Source of the DNA: Clostridium swellfunianum
Lineage (GTDB): Bacteria > Bacillota > Clostridia > Clostridiales > Clostridiaceae
DNA length: 64,000 bases
NCBI RefSeq assembly: GCF_023656515.1
Contig: NZ_JAMOFV010000006.1
Span: 1,031,975 to 1,095,974 of the forward strand
Direction of reading: 5' to 3'
Position 1 is the stretch's first letter; each line of letters begins with the position of its first letter. The notes beneath the pieces were generated by a model. It made no database searches. It was not told the DNA's origin and worked only from the letters and a program-made list of their open reading frames with translations. This document shows, piece after piece, positions 1-9,757 of this stretch. The translations under genes and the position numbers were made by a program.

Positions 1-8
1 AGTAATAC

Positions 9-85
9 GGCGGAATAGCTCAGCTGGCTAGAGCAATCGGTTCATACCCGATGTGTCGTAGGTTCAAGTCCTATTTCCGCTACCA
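9..85 (+). tRNA. tRNA-Met (CAT), elongator
   Basis: A 77-nt cloverleaf with encoded CCA can be folded by eye. The acceptor stem is GGCGGAA with TTCCGCT (first pair G-U), the D stem GCTC/GAGC, the anticodon stem ATCGG/CCGAT with loop TTCATAC, and the T arm GTAGG-TTCAAGT-CCTAT. The anticodon CAT is at 43-45. The anticodon stem lacks the three consecutive G-C pairs of initiator tRNA, so this is elongator Met; a CAT tRNA-Ile whose C34 becomes lysidine is not excluded and would be a substrate of TilS encoded at 5.7 kb. An intrinsic terminator follows at once, so this is the last gene of its unit. Confidence 0.95.
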
Positions 86-87
86 GT

Positions 88-116
88 AACCCCTACAGAA
101 TTCTGTAGGGGTTTTG
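88..116 (+). terminator. Intrinsic terminator after tRNA-Met
   Basis: A perfect 26-nt palindrome (88-113, arms AACCCCTACAGAA and its complement) is followed by TTTTG. It starts three bases after the tRNA CCA. Confidence 0.85.
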
Positions 117-135
117 TTTGCTTAGATATCTAAGG

Positions 136-1503
136 TTATTGTAAATCTTGTACGAATATAGCAGAAGATATAGCAATCTTTTCATCGGAATGTATTACTT
201 TTGCTACATACCAGGAGTAAGAACTATCTATACTCAATTCTAAATTCCACTCACAATTTTCTAGATTGCCGCAAAGTTTCTCTTTAATTATTTTTCCACC
301 GTTTGATACTATTTGGATTTTATCTATAGGACTATTTTTATCTTCTGCTAATATATGAAGATGAAGAATATCATTCTTACTCAAATTTATAATACTACCC
401 ATCCACTGATTGTTTCCTTTTACAACAAGCTTTAAACTTTTAGACTCTGTTGAATAAATTCTTCTTAGCTTAATTGCAGCTATTAAGGCCTCCACTGAAA
501 GCTCTCTTGATATTACTGCGGTTACATTGCTTGAGTCACCCCAATCGTCAATATGATTGTCCTGACCGTTAATAGCTGCTATATGCCAGCCTGAATCAAG
601 AGTCTCATAGTAATTTTGTTCTGCACGGTTGTATTCCCGAGTTGTTGAACCATTACCTACCTCATACAAGTTAACAAAATTATCAAAGTTATGAGAAAAG
701 GGGAGAGTCTTAGGTGATCGATAGGGATGATTTATGGATAAAAGCAGATTTTCTTCAGTACAAAGCCAGTCATAAAGCTCATCTAAGCTGGCGGGCCTCT
801 TTTCTATTATACCTTGGCTGTTGATAATGTTGATATGTCCCCAAAACCTTGTGCTTAACTCAAAGCCTGAAAGAGCAATAAAGTTTTTGTGTTTTGAATT
901 TATATGTGAAGCTTCAAGCTTGAGCATTTCCCACTTAGGGTGGCTGCTTCCGGAGATAAATATAGATTTATCATGGTTTATTTTGGTACTCACAAGTTTT
1001 CCTTGATGATCTGTAACAACTAAAAAATTCAAACCATTTTGTCTTGCTTTTTCATAGGCTTCTGTAGGAGTTCCAACCCCATCAGAGTAGGAGGTGTGAG
1101 AGTGTGGGATACCATAACTGAAGCAGTAATTTTTTAATTCATCTTCAACAATAAAACTCCAGTTAAACTCCTCAACTACTTGGTTAAGGGTATTTATTTT
1201 AATTTTACCTGTATGCGTTCCATAGCTTAAAGGTGTTTTAGGATAATATGTTAAACTATTAGCATCCAAGTTAAAGTTCACCTCTTCATCATCAATGAGA
1301 AGCTGTGCACTGGAGAAGTCTAAAAGCTCTTTTCCCTCTTTTAAAAAAGCACAAATAACAGGCTGTCTGTTTGAGGTTGCAGTAAGGTTTCCTGGAGAAA
1401 AGTAAAAGCGTACACTAACATTTGTATTACTAAGTCTATATTCACTGCAGCGCAGGGCTTCAAGCTTCAATTCTTTTATTATTTCATAATATTTATCCTT
1501 CAA
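136..1503 (-). CDS. PHP-domain metallohydrolase (CehA/McbA-like)
   Basis: 455 residues. The N-terminal 120 residues look beta-rich with no recognised motif. A PHP metal-dependent phosphoesterase domain follows: HSHTSYSDG at 134-142 gives the HxH and D metal ligands, VTDH lies at 163-166, and a late GxDNH-type motif (INGQDNH) occurs about residue 315. The C-terminal 90 residues look like a beta-sandwich. No signal peptide is seen, so it is probably cytoplasmic. The start is TTG with GGAAGGTGAG seven bases upstream. The terminator of spoIIP lies between it and its upstream neighbour, so it should have its own promoter. Family substrates are varied (phosphoesters, carbamate-like esters); the substrate here is unknown. 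Confidence 0.75.
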   Translation of the reverse strand: MKDKYYEIIKELKLEALRCSEYRLSNTNVSVRFYFSPGNLTATSNRQPVICAFLKEGKELLDFSSAQLLIDDEEVNFNLDANSLTYYPKTPLSYGTHTGKIKINTLNQVVEEFNWSFIVEDELKNYCFSYGIPHSHTSYSDGVGTPTEAYEKARQNGLNFLVVTDHQGKLVSTKINHDKSIFISGSSHPKWEMLKLEASHINSKHKNFIALSGFELSTRFWGHINIINSQGIIEKRPASLDELYDWLCTEENLLLSINHPYRSPKTLPFSHNFDNFVNLYEVGNGSTTREYNRAEQNYYETLDSGWHIAAINGQDNHIDDWGDSSNVTAVISRELSVEALIAAIKLRRIYSTESKSLKLVVKGNNQWMGSIINLSKNDILHLHILAEDKNSPIDKIQIVSNGGKIIKEKLCGNLENCEWNLELSIDSSYSWYVAKVIHSDEKIAISSAIFVQDLQ

Positions 1504-1585
1504 AGTCTAACTCACCTTCCTATAAATCTTTTTCCTAAATATATAGTATTCATAGACTTATTAAATTGCTTCGCTGTATTATTCC

Positions 1586-1622
1586 AAAAAATAAAAGTCA
1601 TCAGCCCAATGACTGATGACTT
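1586..1622 (-). terminator. Intrinsic terminator of spoIIP
   Basis: Arms AAGTCATCAG (1595-1604) and CTGATGACTT (1613-1622) form a 10-bp stem. Read on the minus strand it is followed by a T-rich run (complement of 1586-1596). Confidence 0.8.
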
Positions 1623-1629
1623 AATAGTA

Positions 1630-2730
1630 TTATTTTTTATTAATATATTCTGCTATGATTCTTGAAAGATATATGCCTGTTGTTTTTGCTTCGTCAAGAG
1701 TATTAACCTGTGAGCCTACTTCTATAAGTACAATATTGCCGTTCTTGTGCTGATTAAATCTTGTACCTTTGCGATGATAGTAAAGTCCCATATCTGCACC
1801 ATTTCCAGGCTTGATAAGACCTGGAAATAAGGATTGAGATATGCTTGAAAGTTTTTTGCTCACCGCTATATTCTTATCTTTGTTTGGATTACCAATTCCT
1901 ATAACAAACATGAACTTAGCTAAGCTATCATTATTCATTTTAGCTGTCATAGCAGCCTTATTATCTACTGAATCTCTATGTAAATCGATTATGAGCTTTA
2001 AGTCTTTATACTTGCCTAGATAGGTATCAAGAGACTTTCCAGATTTTGCATAGGCATCAAGCTGCCTTTGCGCATTATATACAGTTTTATCATGGATCGT
2101 CGCGATACCATAATTATTTTCAAGGTCTTTAGCAATTGCTTCGCCTACAGAAACCATATTTTTATTTTCATCTAAATCATATATTCCGTAGGGACTATAG
2201 GTTTCTGTTGTATGAGTATGATATATAAGAACCTCTGGTTTTGAAGCGTTTAAGGTCTTTTTTAAAGATGGATCATGCACTTTAGCAACATTCACAGCAG
2301 GTGGAGTTGTACCGTTATCTGAATTATTGCTGGGGGTATCAGCCTTATTGATGCTTTTTTCTCCAAGCTTAAAGGGATTTATGGAGAAAGAAGGCCTTTC
2401 TTCTTTGCCTTCGGCTTGTACTTTTGTTGGAGTTAACAAGCTAACCTCTCTTCCGATTACAGAGAGAGGATTTGATACATCCAGGCCTAAAAATTCTAGA
2501 AACTTTTGTGATACAGAAAAATCATATTCCGCTAAATCATCTTCACTTACAGTAACAGACTTAACAATGGGCATTGCATAATTTATTAATCTAACATAAA
2601 AAGCGCTTTTTTCAGGTGATGCTGACTCTGCTGCTTCAGCTCTACTAATTGCTGGAGTAGATAGGGTAAGGATCAGCGCTAATGAAAGTGAGGCATATAT
2701 TTTTCCTTTAGTAAATTTATTTTTAAACAC
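1630..2730 (-). CDS. spoIIP: Stage II sporulation protein P
   Basis: 366 residues. SpoIIP is the amidase/endopeptidase that works with SpoIID and SpoIIM to degrade septal peptidoglycan during engulfment. An N-terminal signal/anchor occupies about residues 10-34. The C-terminal SpoIIP domain carries HTHTTETY at 171-178, IDLHRDS at 248-254 and IEVGSQ at 336-341, the His/Glu residues expected for zinc binding and catalysis. The start is GTG, with GGAGGGG (minus strand, 2743-2737) correctly spaced. A sigma-E-like promoter lies just upstream and a terminator just downstream, so it is monocistronic. In many clostridia spoIIP follows gpr; gpr is not adjacent here. Confidence 0.95.
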   Translation of the reverse strand: MFKNKFTKGKIYASLSLALILTLSTPAISRAEAAESASPEKSAFYVRLINYAMPIVKSVTVSEDDLAEYDFSVSQKFLEFLGLDVSNPLSVIGREVSLLTPTKVQAEGKEERPSFSINPFKLGEKSINKADTPSNNSDNGTTPPAVNVAKVHDPSLKKTLNASKPEVLIYHTHTTETYSPYGIYDLDENKNMVSVGEAIAKDLENNYGIATIHDKTVYNAQRQLDAYAKSGKSLDTYLGKYKDLKLIIDLHRDSVDNKAAMTAKMNNDSLAKFMFVIGIGNPNKDKNIAVSKKLSSISQSLFPGLIKPGNGADMGLYYHRKGTRFNQHKNGNIVLIEVGSQVNTLDEAKTTGIYLSRIIAEYINKK

Positions 2731-2752
2731 TTATATCCCCTCCATACAAAAA

Positions 2753-2782
2753 AATATATGAATGGCAGGCTGTTAATATTAC
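2753..2782 (-). promoter_or_regulatory. Candidate sigma-E promoter of spoIIP
   Basis: On the minus strand, GTAATATT (2782-2775) and CATATATT (2760-2753) are separated by 14 bases. The sigma-E consensus is roughly KMATATT-N14-CATACAHT. The predicted start near 2746 leaves a short leader that still contains the GGAGGGG site. The match is by eye; that spoIIP belongs to the sigma-E regulon in Bacillus subtilis is established. Confidence 0.5.
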
Positions 2783-2954
2783 TTATAAATTTATTTGATA
2801 AAATTATTTCTGACGACATATTTTTAGTTTTAATCGCATAAAATATTAAGTTCTTAATTTTGCTCTGTTAATGGGAAAGTTAGGATGAGAGCTTTATGTG
2901 CCATAGTTTAAAAACAAATATTATATGAGCCTTGAAAATAAAATATTCCTTCTT

Positions 2955-3053
2955 ATTGTCAATTATATGGAAAACCCTAGGGAACTTTGTCCTAATAAAA
3001 TTAGAATATATGCACACCATGTGACAATTATTTCCAAAGCACTTTGCTATAAT
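2955..3053 (+). promoter_or_regulatory. spoIIE promoter region: extended -10 and possible Spo0A boxes
   Basis: TGCTATAAT at 3045-3053 is an extended -10 (TGnTATAAT); no good -35 sits 17 bases upstream. Two sites resembling the Spo0A box TTTGTCRAAA lie further up: ATTGTCAATT at 2955-2964 and TTTGTCCTAA at 2986-2995. Spo0A~P activation from a sigma-A promoter is the known mode for spoIIE. The box matches are imperfect. The rest of the 2783-3131 gap shows nothing gene-like. Confidence 0.35.
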
Positions 3054-3131
3054 TTAGTTCAAGAGATATTGGAATAATATAACAGTTAGTGGATATGTTA
3101 TATGATTCAAAGGAATACATGGTGTATAACA

Positions 3132-3267
3132 ACTGATAATTATTATGCACTTATGAGAAATACAAATGGGTATAATAATTGATAATTATCATGTGCTCAT
3201 AAGAAATACAAGGGGCATGATAATTAATAATTATCATGTGCTCATAAGAAATACAAGGGGGTATAAT
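3132..3267 (+). repeat. Three tandem 45/46-bp repeats ending at the spoIIE start codon
   Basis: Units are 3132-3177, 3178-3222 and 3223-3267. The first is more divergent and one base longer; the last two are almost identical. Each contains a GATAATTATC-like palindrome and GAAATACAAGGGG-type sequence. The last unit supplies the AAGGGGG Shine-Dalgarno site and ends immediately before the ATG. A 23-nt hyphenated palindrome (CATGATAATTA-A-TAATTATCATG) spans 3216-3238. Confidence 0.85.
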
Positions 3268-5652
3268 ATGCAGTACGGTGCGGATTTGTCTGCTTATAAA
3301 AGAACACTGAATATTAACAAGAAAGAAGAGAAAAAAACAGTAGATGGAAGACTTGTGATTAAACTGCTTATATATTTTGTAAGTTCTATGCTAATAAGCA
3401 GAGTGCTTTTGGTAAACTATATAGCGCCATTTGGGGTAGCTTTTCTGATAGCTGTGGTTATATATGGAAGAGACAAGATCCCACTTGTTACAGCTTGTGG
3501 TTCCTTAATTGGTTATGCAAGCTTATACAGCAATTTAAAGGATATGCCTTCCTATATAATGCTTGTAGCTCTCATAACACTTATTGGTTATGTAACAAAA
3601 AATCTTGGAAGGAAAAAGCAGCTTTTAATAATTTTTGCCACTTTAATGCTTGAAGTTGCAGCCTATAAGCTTTTTATTTCAAAGTTAACAATAGGGGTAG
3701 CGGCTTTTACAGCCTTTTTTGAAGCGGTATGCATCTTCTCACTATATTTTATTATAAATTATTCTATTATATGCTTTAAAGATATAAAAACTAAACACCT
3801 TTTTACTAACGAAGAAGTTATAAGCATGGCAGTTACTGTGTCCTTAGTTATATCAGGAACTTGGGGGGCTGCTATATATGGGGTTTCTTTAAGAAATATT
3901 CTTGCCTTGTCGTTTGTTCTTATAATTAGCTATGTTAAAGGAAGTACAGTAGGTGCTGCCAGTGGTGTTTCTATGGGAGTTATAATTGGAATTTGTTCAA
4001 CCAATCTCCCGCTGTTTGTAAGCGTATATGGTTTTTGCGGGCTTATAGCCGGTATATTTAAAGAAAGTGGAAAAGTATTAACAGGCTTTTCATATATAGC
4101 TGCTTTCTTTATCGTAACTATATACTCAAATATCCCTGGTCAGTTTAAAGTCATAGAGATAATTATAACAGCTGTGGTGTTTTATGTATTGCCTAATAAA
4201 TTATATGGAAGATTGATGCTTGAACTAGACTTCTTTAGAAAGCAGGATAATATAAGCTCAAATTATGTGGACAAGATTAAAGGGATACTTGTAAACAGAT
4301 TAGACAGCTTTTCAGATGTGCTTAATAATATGTCAAGCATACTTGAGAATTTGGCTGAAAATGACAAACTAGTCATGAAAAGTAAAAGTGCAGCATTGAT
4401 TGAGAATCTAGCAGATAGAGTATGCAGCAACTGCAATATGAATTCTATGTGCTGGAAAAGAGAAAATTATTATACCTATAACGCTTTTGGAGAGCTTATT
4501 CAAAATTATCAGGAAAAGAAACCAGGAATGCCTGATGAGCTTGAAAGAAAGTGTATTAAGAGAACAGCTCTTATGAAAAACACTGAAGAAATAGTTAACA
4601 ATTATATAATAAGTGAAATGTGGAGAAAGAGATTAAGTGAGGGTAGAGAGCTTCTATCAAGTCAAATAAGCAATATGGCTTCATCAGTTTCCGAAATTAT
4701 AGATGATTTTAATGCAAATATTAAGATTAATGTTGAAGCTGAGAATAATATAAGAAGAATTTTAGATAGAAACAGAATTAAGTACACGGATGTATTTTGT
4801 TTAGATAATAAAAACGGTAGGCTTGTAGTCAAGCTTAAAATGGAAGCTTGCAGCGGAAGACAAACCTGTGTTAAGGAAGTACTTCCTTTAGTAAGCGAGG
4901 TACTGCACAAGAACATGTGTGTAAGTGATGAAGGTTGCAATATTGACATCAAGGATAATAACTGTACAGTTACCTTCGAGGAGGCTCCAAGATTCCACGT
5001 AGGTTCACATGCAAGAAGGCTCTGTAAGGATGGAGAAAGCTACAGTGGTGACAGCTACAGCTTTGGAAAGCTAAGCGATGGAACCTATATGACTATACTA
5101 AGTGATGGTATGGGTTCAGGTCCGCAAGCAGAGCAGGAGAGTAATGCAGCTGTTGAGCTTATTGAAAAGTTTGCGCATACAGGCTTTAATAAAATAACTG
5201 CAATAAATACAGTTAATTCTATAATGACTTTAAAATTTTCTGCTGATGAAAAATTCTCAACTGTGGATTTTAGCAGCATAGATCTTTATAATGGTGAAGC
5301 GGAATTTATGAAGGTTGGTGCAGTAGCAAGCTTTATAAAAAGCGGAAGCAGGGTGGAAGTTATAAAATCAAGAACACTGCCTATGGGTGTATTGGATAAA
5401 GTGGATATTGATATAATAAAAAAGAAGGTTAAAAATGGAGATTTGGTTGTTATGGTAACCGACGGCATACTTGATTACAACAACGAAGCAGCAGGAAGGG
5501 TAGATTGGGTTGTGGATTATCTTCAGAATACAAGCTGCAGCAACCCAAAGGATTTGGCTGATGAGCTTATAGAGAAGGCCAAGGAGCTAAGCGGAGGAAA
5601 AGTTAAGGACGACATGACTGTGGTAGTTAATAAAGTGTACTCTCTGTATTAA
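3268..5652 (+). CDS. spoIIE: Stage II sporulation protein E (PP2C phosphatase)
   Basis: 794 residues. SpoIIE dephosphorylates the anti-anti-sigma factor SpoIIAA to release sigma-F in the forespore and also associates with FtsZ at the polar septum. About ten hydrophobic segments fill roughly residues 30-310. A central cytoplasmic region with Cys-rich CSNCNMNSMC-type sequence and helices follows. The C-terminal PP2C/SpoIIE domain has SDGMGSG (from 612), VTDG (about 730) and KDDMTVVV (about 780), the metal-binding aspartates. The start ATG at 3268 is preferred: MQYG follows a strong AAGGGGG site. An in-frame upstream extension to 3166 encodes only the tandem repeats. A hairpin and a new promoter-like TATAAT separate it from tilS. 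Confidence 0.95.
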   Translation: MQYGADLSAYKRTLNINKKEEKKTVDGRLVIKLLIYFVSSMLISRVLLVNYIAPFGVAFLIAVVIYGRDKIPLVTACGSLIGYASLYSNLKDMPSYIMLVALITLIGYVTKNLGRKKQLLIIFATLMLEVAAYKLFISKLTIGVAAFTAFFEAVCIFSLYFIINYSIICFKDIKTKHLFTNEEVISMAVTVSLVISGTWGAAIYGVSLRNILALSFVLIISYVKGSTVGAASGVSMGVIIGICSTNLPLFVSVYGFCGLIAGIFKESGKVLTGFSYIAAFFIVTIYSNIPGQFKVIEIIITAVVFYVLPNKLYGRLMLELDFFRKQDNISSNYVDKIKGILVNRLDSFSDVLNNMSSILENLAENDKLVMKSKSAALIENLADRVCSNCNMNSMCWKRENYYTYNAFGELIQNYQEKKPGMPDELERKCIKRTALMKNTEEIVNNYIISEMWRKRLSEGRELLSSQISNMASSVSEIIDDFNANIKINVEAENNIRRILDRNRIKYTDVFCLDNKNGRLVVKLKMEACSGRQTCVKEVLPLVSEVLHKNMCVSDEGCNIDIKDNNCTVTFEEAPRFHVGSHARRLCKDGESYSGDSYSFGKLSDGTYMTILSDGMGSGPQAEQESNAAVELIEKFAHTGFNKITAINTVNSIMTLKFSADEKFSTVDFSSIDLYNGEAEFMKVGAVASFIKSGSRVEVIKSRTLPMGVLDKVDIDIIKKKVKNGDLVVMVTDGILDYNNEAAGRVDWVVDYLQNTSCSNPKDLADELIEKAKELSGGKVKDDMTVVVNKVYSLY

Positions 5653-5678
5653 AAAAATTAAAGAATCAAGAGCGGTTT

Positions 5679-5718
5679 AAATAAAGAAATGAGGAATGAG
5701 TTCTTCATTTCTTTATTT
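5679..5718. terminator. Long hairpin between spoIIE and tilS
   Basis: Perfect 14-bp arms, AAATAAAGAAATGA (5679-5692) and its complement (5705-5718), extend inward by about four more pairs to a TGAG loop. There is no long U tract, so termination is plausible but unproven. TATAAT at 5723-5728 just after it may be the -10 of tilS. Confidence 0.5.
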
Positions 5719-5757
5719 ATGATATAATATAAGGAAATTCAGCAATGAGGTGTTAAT

Positions 5758-7152
5758 TTGATACATGAAGTCTTAGCTACAATTAAAGAACACAACATGA
5801 TTAATAAAGGCGACAAAATTATAGTTGCTGTTTCCGGAGGGCCGGATTCCATATGCCTTTTACATATATTAAGTAAAATGAAAGAGGAGCTTAATTTAAT
5901 CTTATATGCAGCTCATGTAAATCACTGCCTAAGAGGTGAGGAAGCTGATAAAGATGAGGAATATGTCAAACAGTTTTGCAAAAGCTTGGGAGTTGAATGT
6001 TTCAGCAGAAGAGTAGATATTAACAAGCTTTCAGGGGAAAGGAACATGTCAACTGAAAGTGTAGCAAGAGAAGCAAGATATGATTTTTTTGATGAGCTTT
6101 ATAATAGTTTGGGTGCTCAGAAAATTGCTCTTGCTCACAATGCTAACGATCAGGCTGAAACTGTGCTTATGAGAATTATCCGAGGCACTGGTATGGAAGG
6201 AATTATAGGGATAAAGGCAGTTAGGGAGAATATATTTATTAGGCCGCTAATAAATATTAAAAGAGAAAGTATCGAAAAGTATTGTGAAGATAATATTCTG
6301 CTTCCTCGAATAGACAAGACAAACTTGGAAAGCATTTATACTAGAAATAAAATTCGTCTTGAGCTTATTCCTTATATTAAGGAAAACTTCAATGGTGATA
6401 TTATTTCAACATTAAACAGGCTTGCTGATACAATAGCTCGAGATAATGAATATTTAGAAAATATAACCAAAGAAAAATATAAAAGCTATTGTGAAAGAAA
6501 AGGTGAAAAGGTTATAATAAACAAAGAAGCTTTTAAGGAGCATGAAGCAATTATAACAAGAATAATAAGGCAGGCTTTAGGTGAGCTTAGAGGCAATCTA
6601 TATAATGTAGAAAAAGTACATATTTATGATTTAATCAATCTTCAAAAGAGTGGCACTGGCAAGAAAATTAATCTTCCTAATAATGTAGTTGGATACAACA
6701 ATTATGAAAATATTGAGTTGTCCATAACAAAAACTAATGTAAATAATGAAGGGGAAAGGGAATATACTTTAAATATAAATGAAGAAAACAACCTGGAAGC
6801 GTTCGATCTAAAAGTTTTTACAAAAGTAATAAGTACTAATGGGAAAATAAATTTTAAAGAGGATAAACATATAAAATACTTTGATTTTGATAAGGTAAAA
6901 GGAAGTATAACAGTAAGGACAAGGAAAAACGGAGACCGATTCACTCCCTTTGGAATGAAGGGCAGTAAAAAGCTTAAGGACTTTTTCATGGACTTAAAGA
7001 TACCGCAAGAAGAAAGAGATGGAATACCGCTTATTTGCTTTGGGGAAGATATAGCTTGGATAGTTGGCTATAGAATTAGTGATAGTTACAAGATTGATAA
7101 AACTACTAAAAGTATACTTAAAGTATCTATTGAAAATACGAGGGAGGACTAG
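5758..7152 (+). CDS. tilS: tRNA(Ile)-lysidine synthase
   Basis: 464 residues. TilS uses ATP and lysine to convert C34 of the CAT-anticodon tRNA-Ile to lysidine, so that it reads AUA. The PP-loop SGGPDS is at 26-31, followed by the N-type ATPase domain with AHVNHCLRGEEAD and HNANDQAETVLMR. A linker and the C-terminal TilS domain (TRKNGDRFTPFGMKGSKKLKDFF region, about 380-405) complete the usual architecture. The start is TTG behind GAGGTG; no ATG gives the conserved N terminus. The stop codon is one base before the hpt start, implying an operon. Length and neighbours are standard for Firmicutes. Confidence 0.95.
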   Translation: MIHEVLATIKEHNMINKGDKIIVAVSGGPDSICLLHILSKMKEELNLILYAAHVNHCLRGEEADKDEEYVKQFCKSLGVECFSRRVDINKLSGERNMSTESVAREARYDFFDELYNSLGAQKIALAHNANDQAETVLMRIIRGTGMEGIIGIKAVRENIFIRPLINIKRESIEKYCEDNILLPRIDKTNLESIYTRNKIRLELIPYIKENFNGDIISTLNRLADTIARDNEYLENITKEKYKSYCERKGEKVIINKEAFKEHEAIITRIIRQALGELRGNLYNVEKVHIYDLINLQKSGTGKKINLPNNVVGYNNYENIELSITKTNVNNEGEREYTLNINEENNLEAFDLKVFTKVISTNGKINFKEDKHIKYFDFDKVKGSITVRTRKNGDRFTPFGMKGSKKLKDFFMDLKIPQEERDGIPLICFGEDIAWIVGYRISDSYKIDKTTKSILKVSIENTRED

Positions 7153-7153
7153 T

Positions 7154-7690
7154 GTGAGAGAGGATATTAAAGAGATTTTATTAACTGAAGAACAATTAGC
7201 GCAGAAAATAAGTGAATTAGGGAATGATATAAGCAGAGATTATGCTGGACGTGATTTGGTGCTTATAGGTGTTCTAAAAGGTTCAGTTATGTTTATGTCT
7301 GATCTTTTAAAGAAGATAACAATACCATGCAGTATGGACTTTATGGCTGTTTCAAGCTATGGAAACTCAACTACAAGCTCCGGCATAGTTAGAATTTTGA
7401 AGGACTTGGATTTTGAAATTGAAGGCAAGGATGTGCTGGTTGTTGAAGATATAATTGACAGTGGAGTAACTTTAGCATATTTAGTTGAATACTTAAATGC
7501 TAGAAAAGCTAATTCCTTAGAAATCGCATGTTTGCTTGATAAACCGGAGAGAAGAAAATCTAACATTAGGGCTAAATACATTGGGTTTACAGTACCTGAT
7601 GAGTTCTTGGTTGGCTTTGGGCTAGACTACGCCGAAAAGTATAGAAATCTGCCTTACATAGGAATTTTAAAGGAAGAAATTTATAGATAA
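7154..7690 (+). CDS. hpt: Hypoxanthine phosphoribosyltransferase
   Basis: 178 residues. Hpt salvages hypoxanthine (and guanine) with PRPP to make IMP or GMP in the cytosol. The PRPP-binding motif VVEDIIDSG is at 96-104 and the flexible-loop region SSYGNSTTSSG about 67-77. The GTG start at 7154 lies behind GGGAGG with six bases spacing and gives the usual family length; starting upstream would overlap tilS and add unrelated residues. tilS-hpt-ftsH is a conserved Firmicutes order. Here ftsH has a good promoter of its own. Confidence 0.95.
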   Translation: MREDIKEILLTEEQLAQKISELGNDISRDYAGRDLVLIGVLKGSVMFMSDLLKKITIPCSMDFMAVSSYGNSTTSSGIVRILKDLDFEIEGKDVLVVEDIIDSGVTLAYLVEYLNARKANSLEIACLLDKPERRKSNIRAKYIGFTVPDEFLVGFGLDYAEKYRNLPYIGILKEEIYR

Positions 7691-7705
7691 TTAATAATAA
7701 GTTTC

Positions 7706-7734
7706 TTGTAAACAAAATAACCTTATGATACAAT
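7706..7734 (+). promoter_or_regulatory. Sigma-A promoter of ftsH
   Basis: TTGTAA (7706-7711), 17-base spacer, TACAAT (7729-7734), with TG one base before the -10 (extended -10). Confidence 0.65.
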
Positions 7735-7773
7735 TTTACAATAATAGATTAACAGAAAGAGAGGGGGGCCAGT

Positions 7774-9591
<1,818 letters not shown>

Positions 9592-9593
9592 TA

Positions 9594-9624
9594 AAAAGCA
9601 CTGCTTTCGGGCAGTGCTTTTTAT
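9594..9624 (+). terminator. Intrinsic terminator of ftsH
   Basis: Arms AAAAGCACTGC (9594-9604) and GCAGTGCTTTT (9611-9621) with loop TTTCGG and following T residues. Confidence 0.9.
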
Positions 9625-9658
9625 TGTCTTACCTTAAATTTCTTATCTATAAAAACAT

Positions 9659-9695
9659 GCAAACGCTTGACCATACCTTATCAATTAGTTATAGT
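9659..9695 (+). promoter_or_regulatory. Sigma-A promoter with overlapping LacI-type operator (glucosidase 1)
   Basis: GCAAACGCTTGAC at 9659-9671 is a near-palindromic CAAACG-centred operator of the LacI/GalR type. Its right half overlaps the -35 TTGACC (9667-9672). A 17-base spacer leads to TATAGT (9690-9695). The second glucosidase has the same arrangement at 16103-16139, so both are probably repressed by one regulator that is not in this window. Confidence 0.7.
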
Positions 9696-9757
9696 ATAAA
9701 AAGGTGTTATAGTTATAAATCATAATAGTAAATGTAGCAACGGAGGCGAAACAATTT

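Noticed and set aside
3166-3267. In-frame 34-residue N-terminal extension of SpoIIE
   Set aside because: It encodes only the tandem repeats; the ATG at 3268 has the strong ribosome site and the expected MQYG start.
3132-3267. Short CRISPR array before spoIIE
   Set aside because: The units are contiguous with no unique spacers; they are plain tandem repeats.
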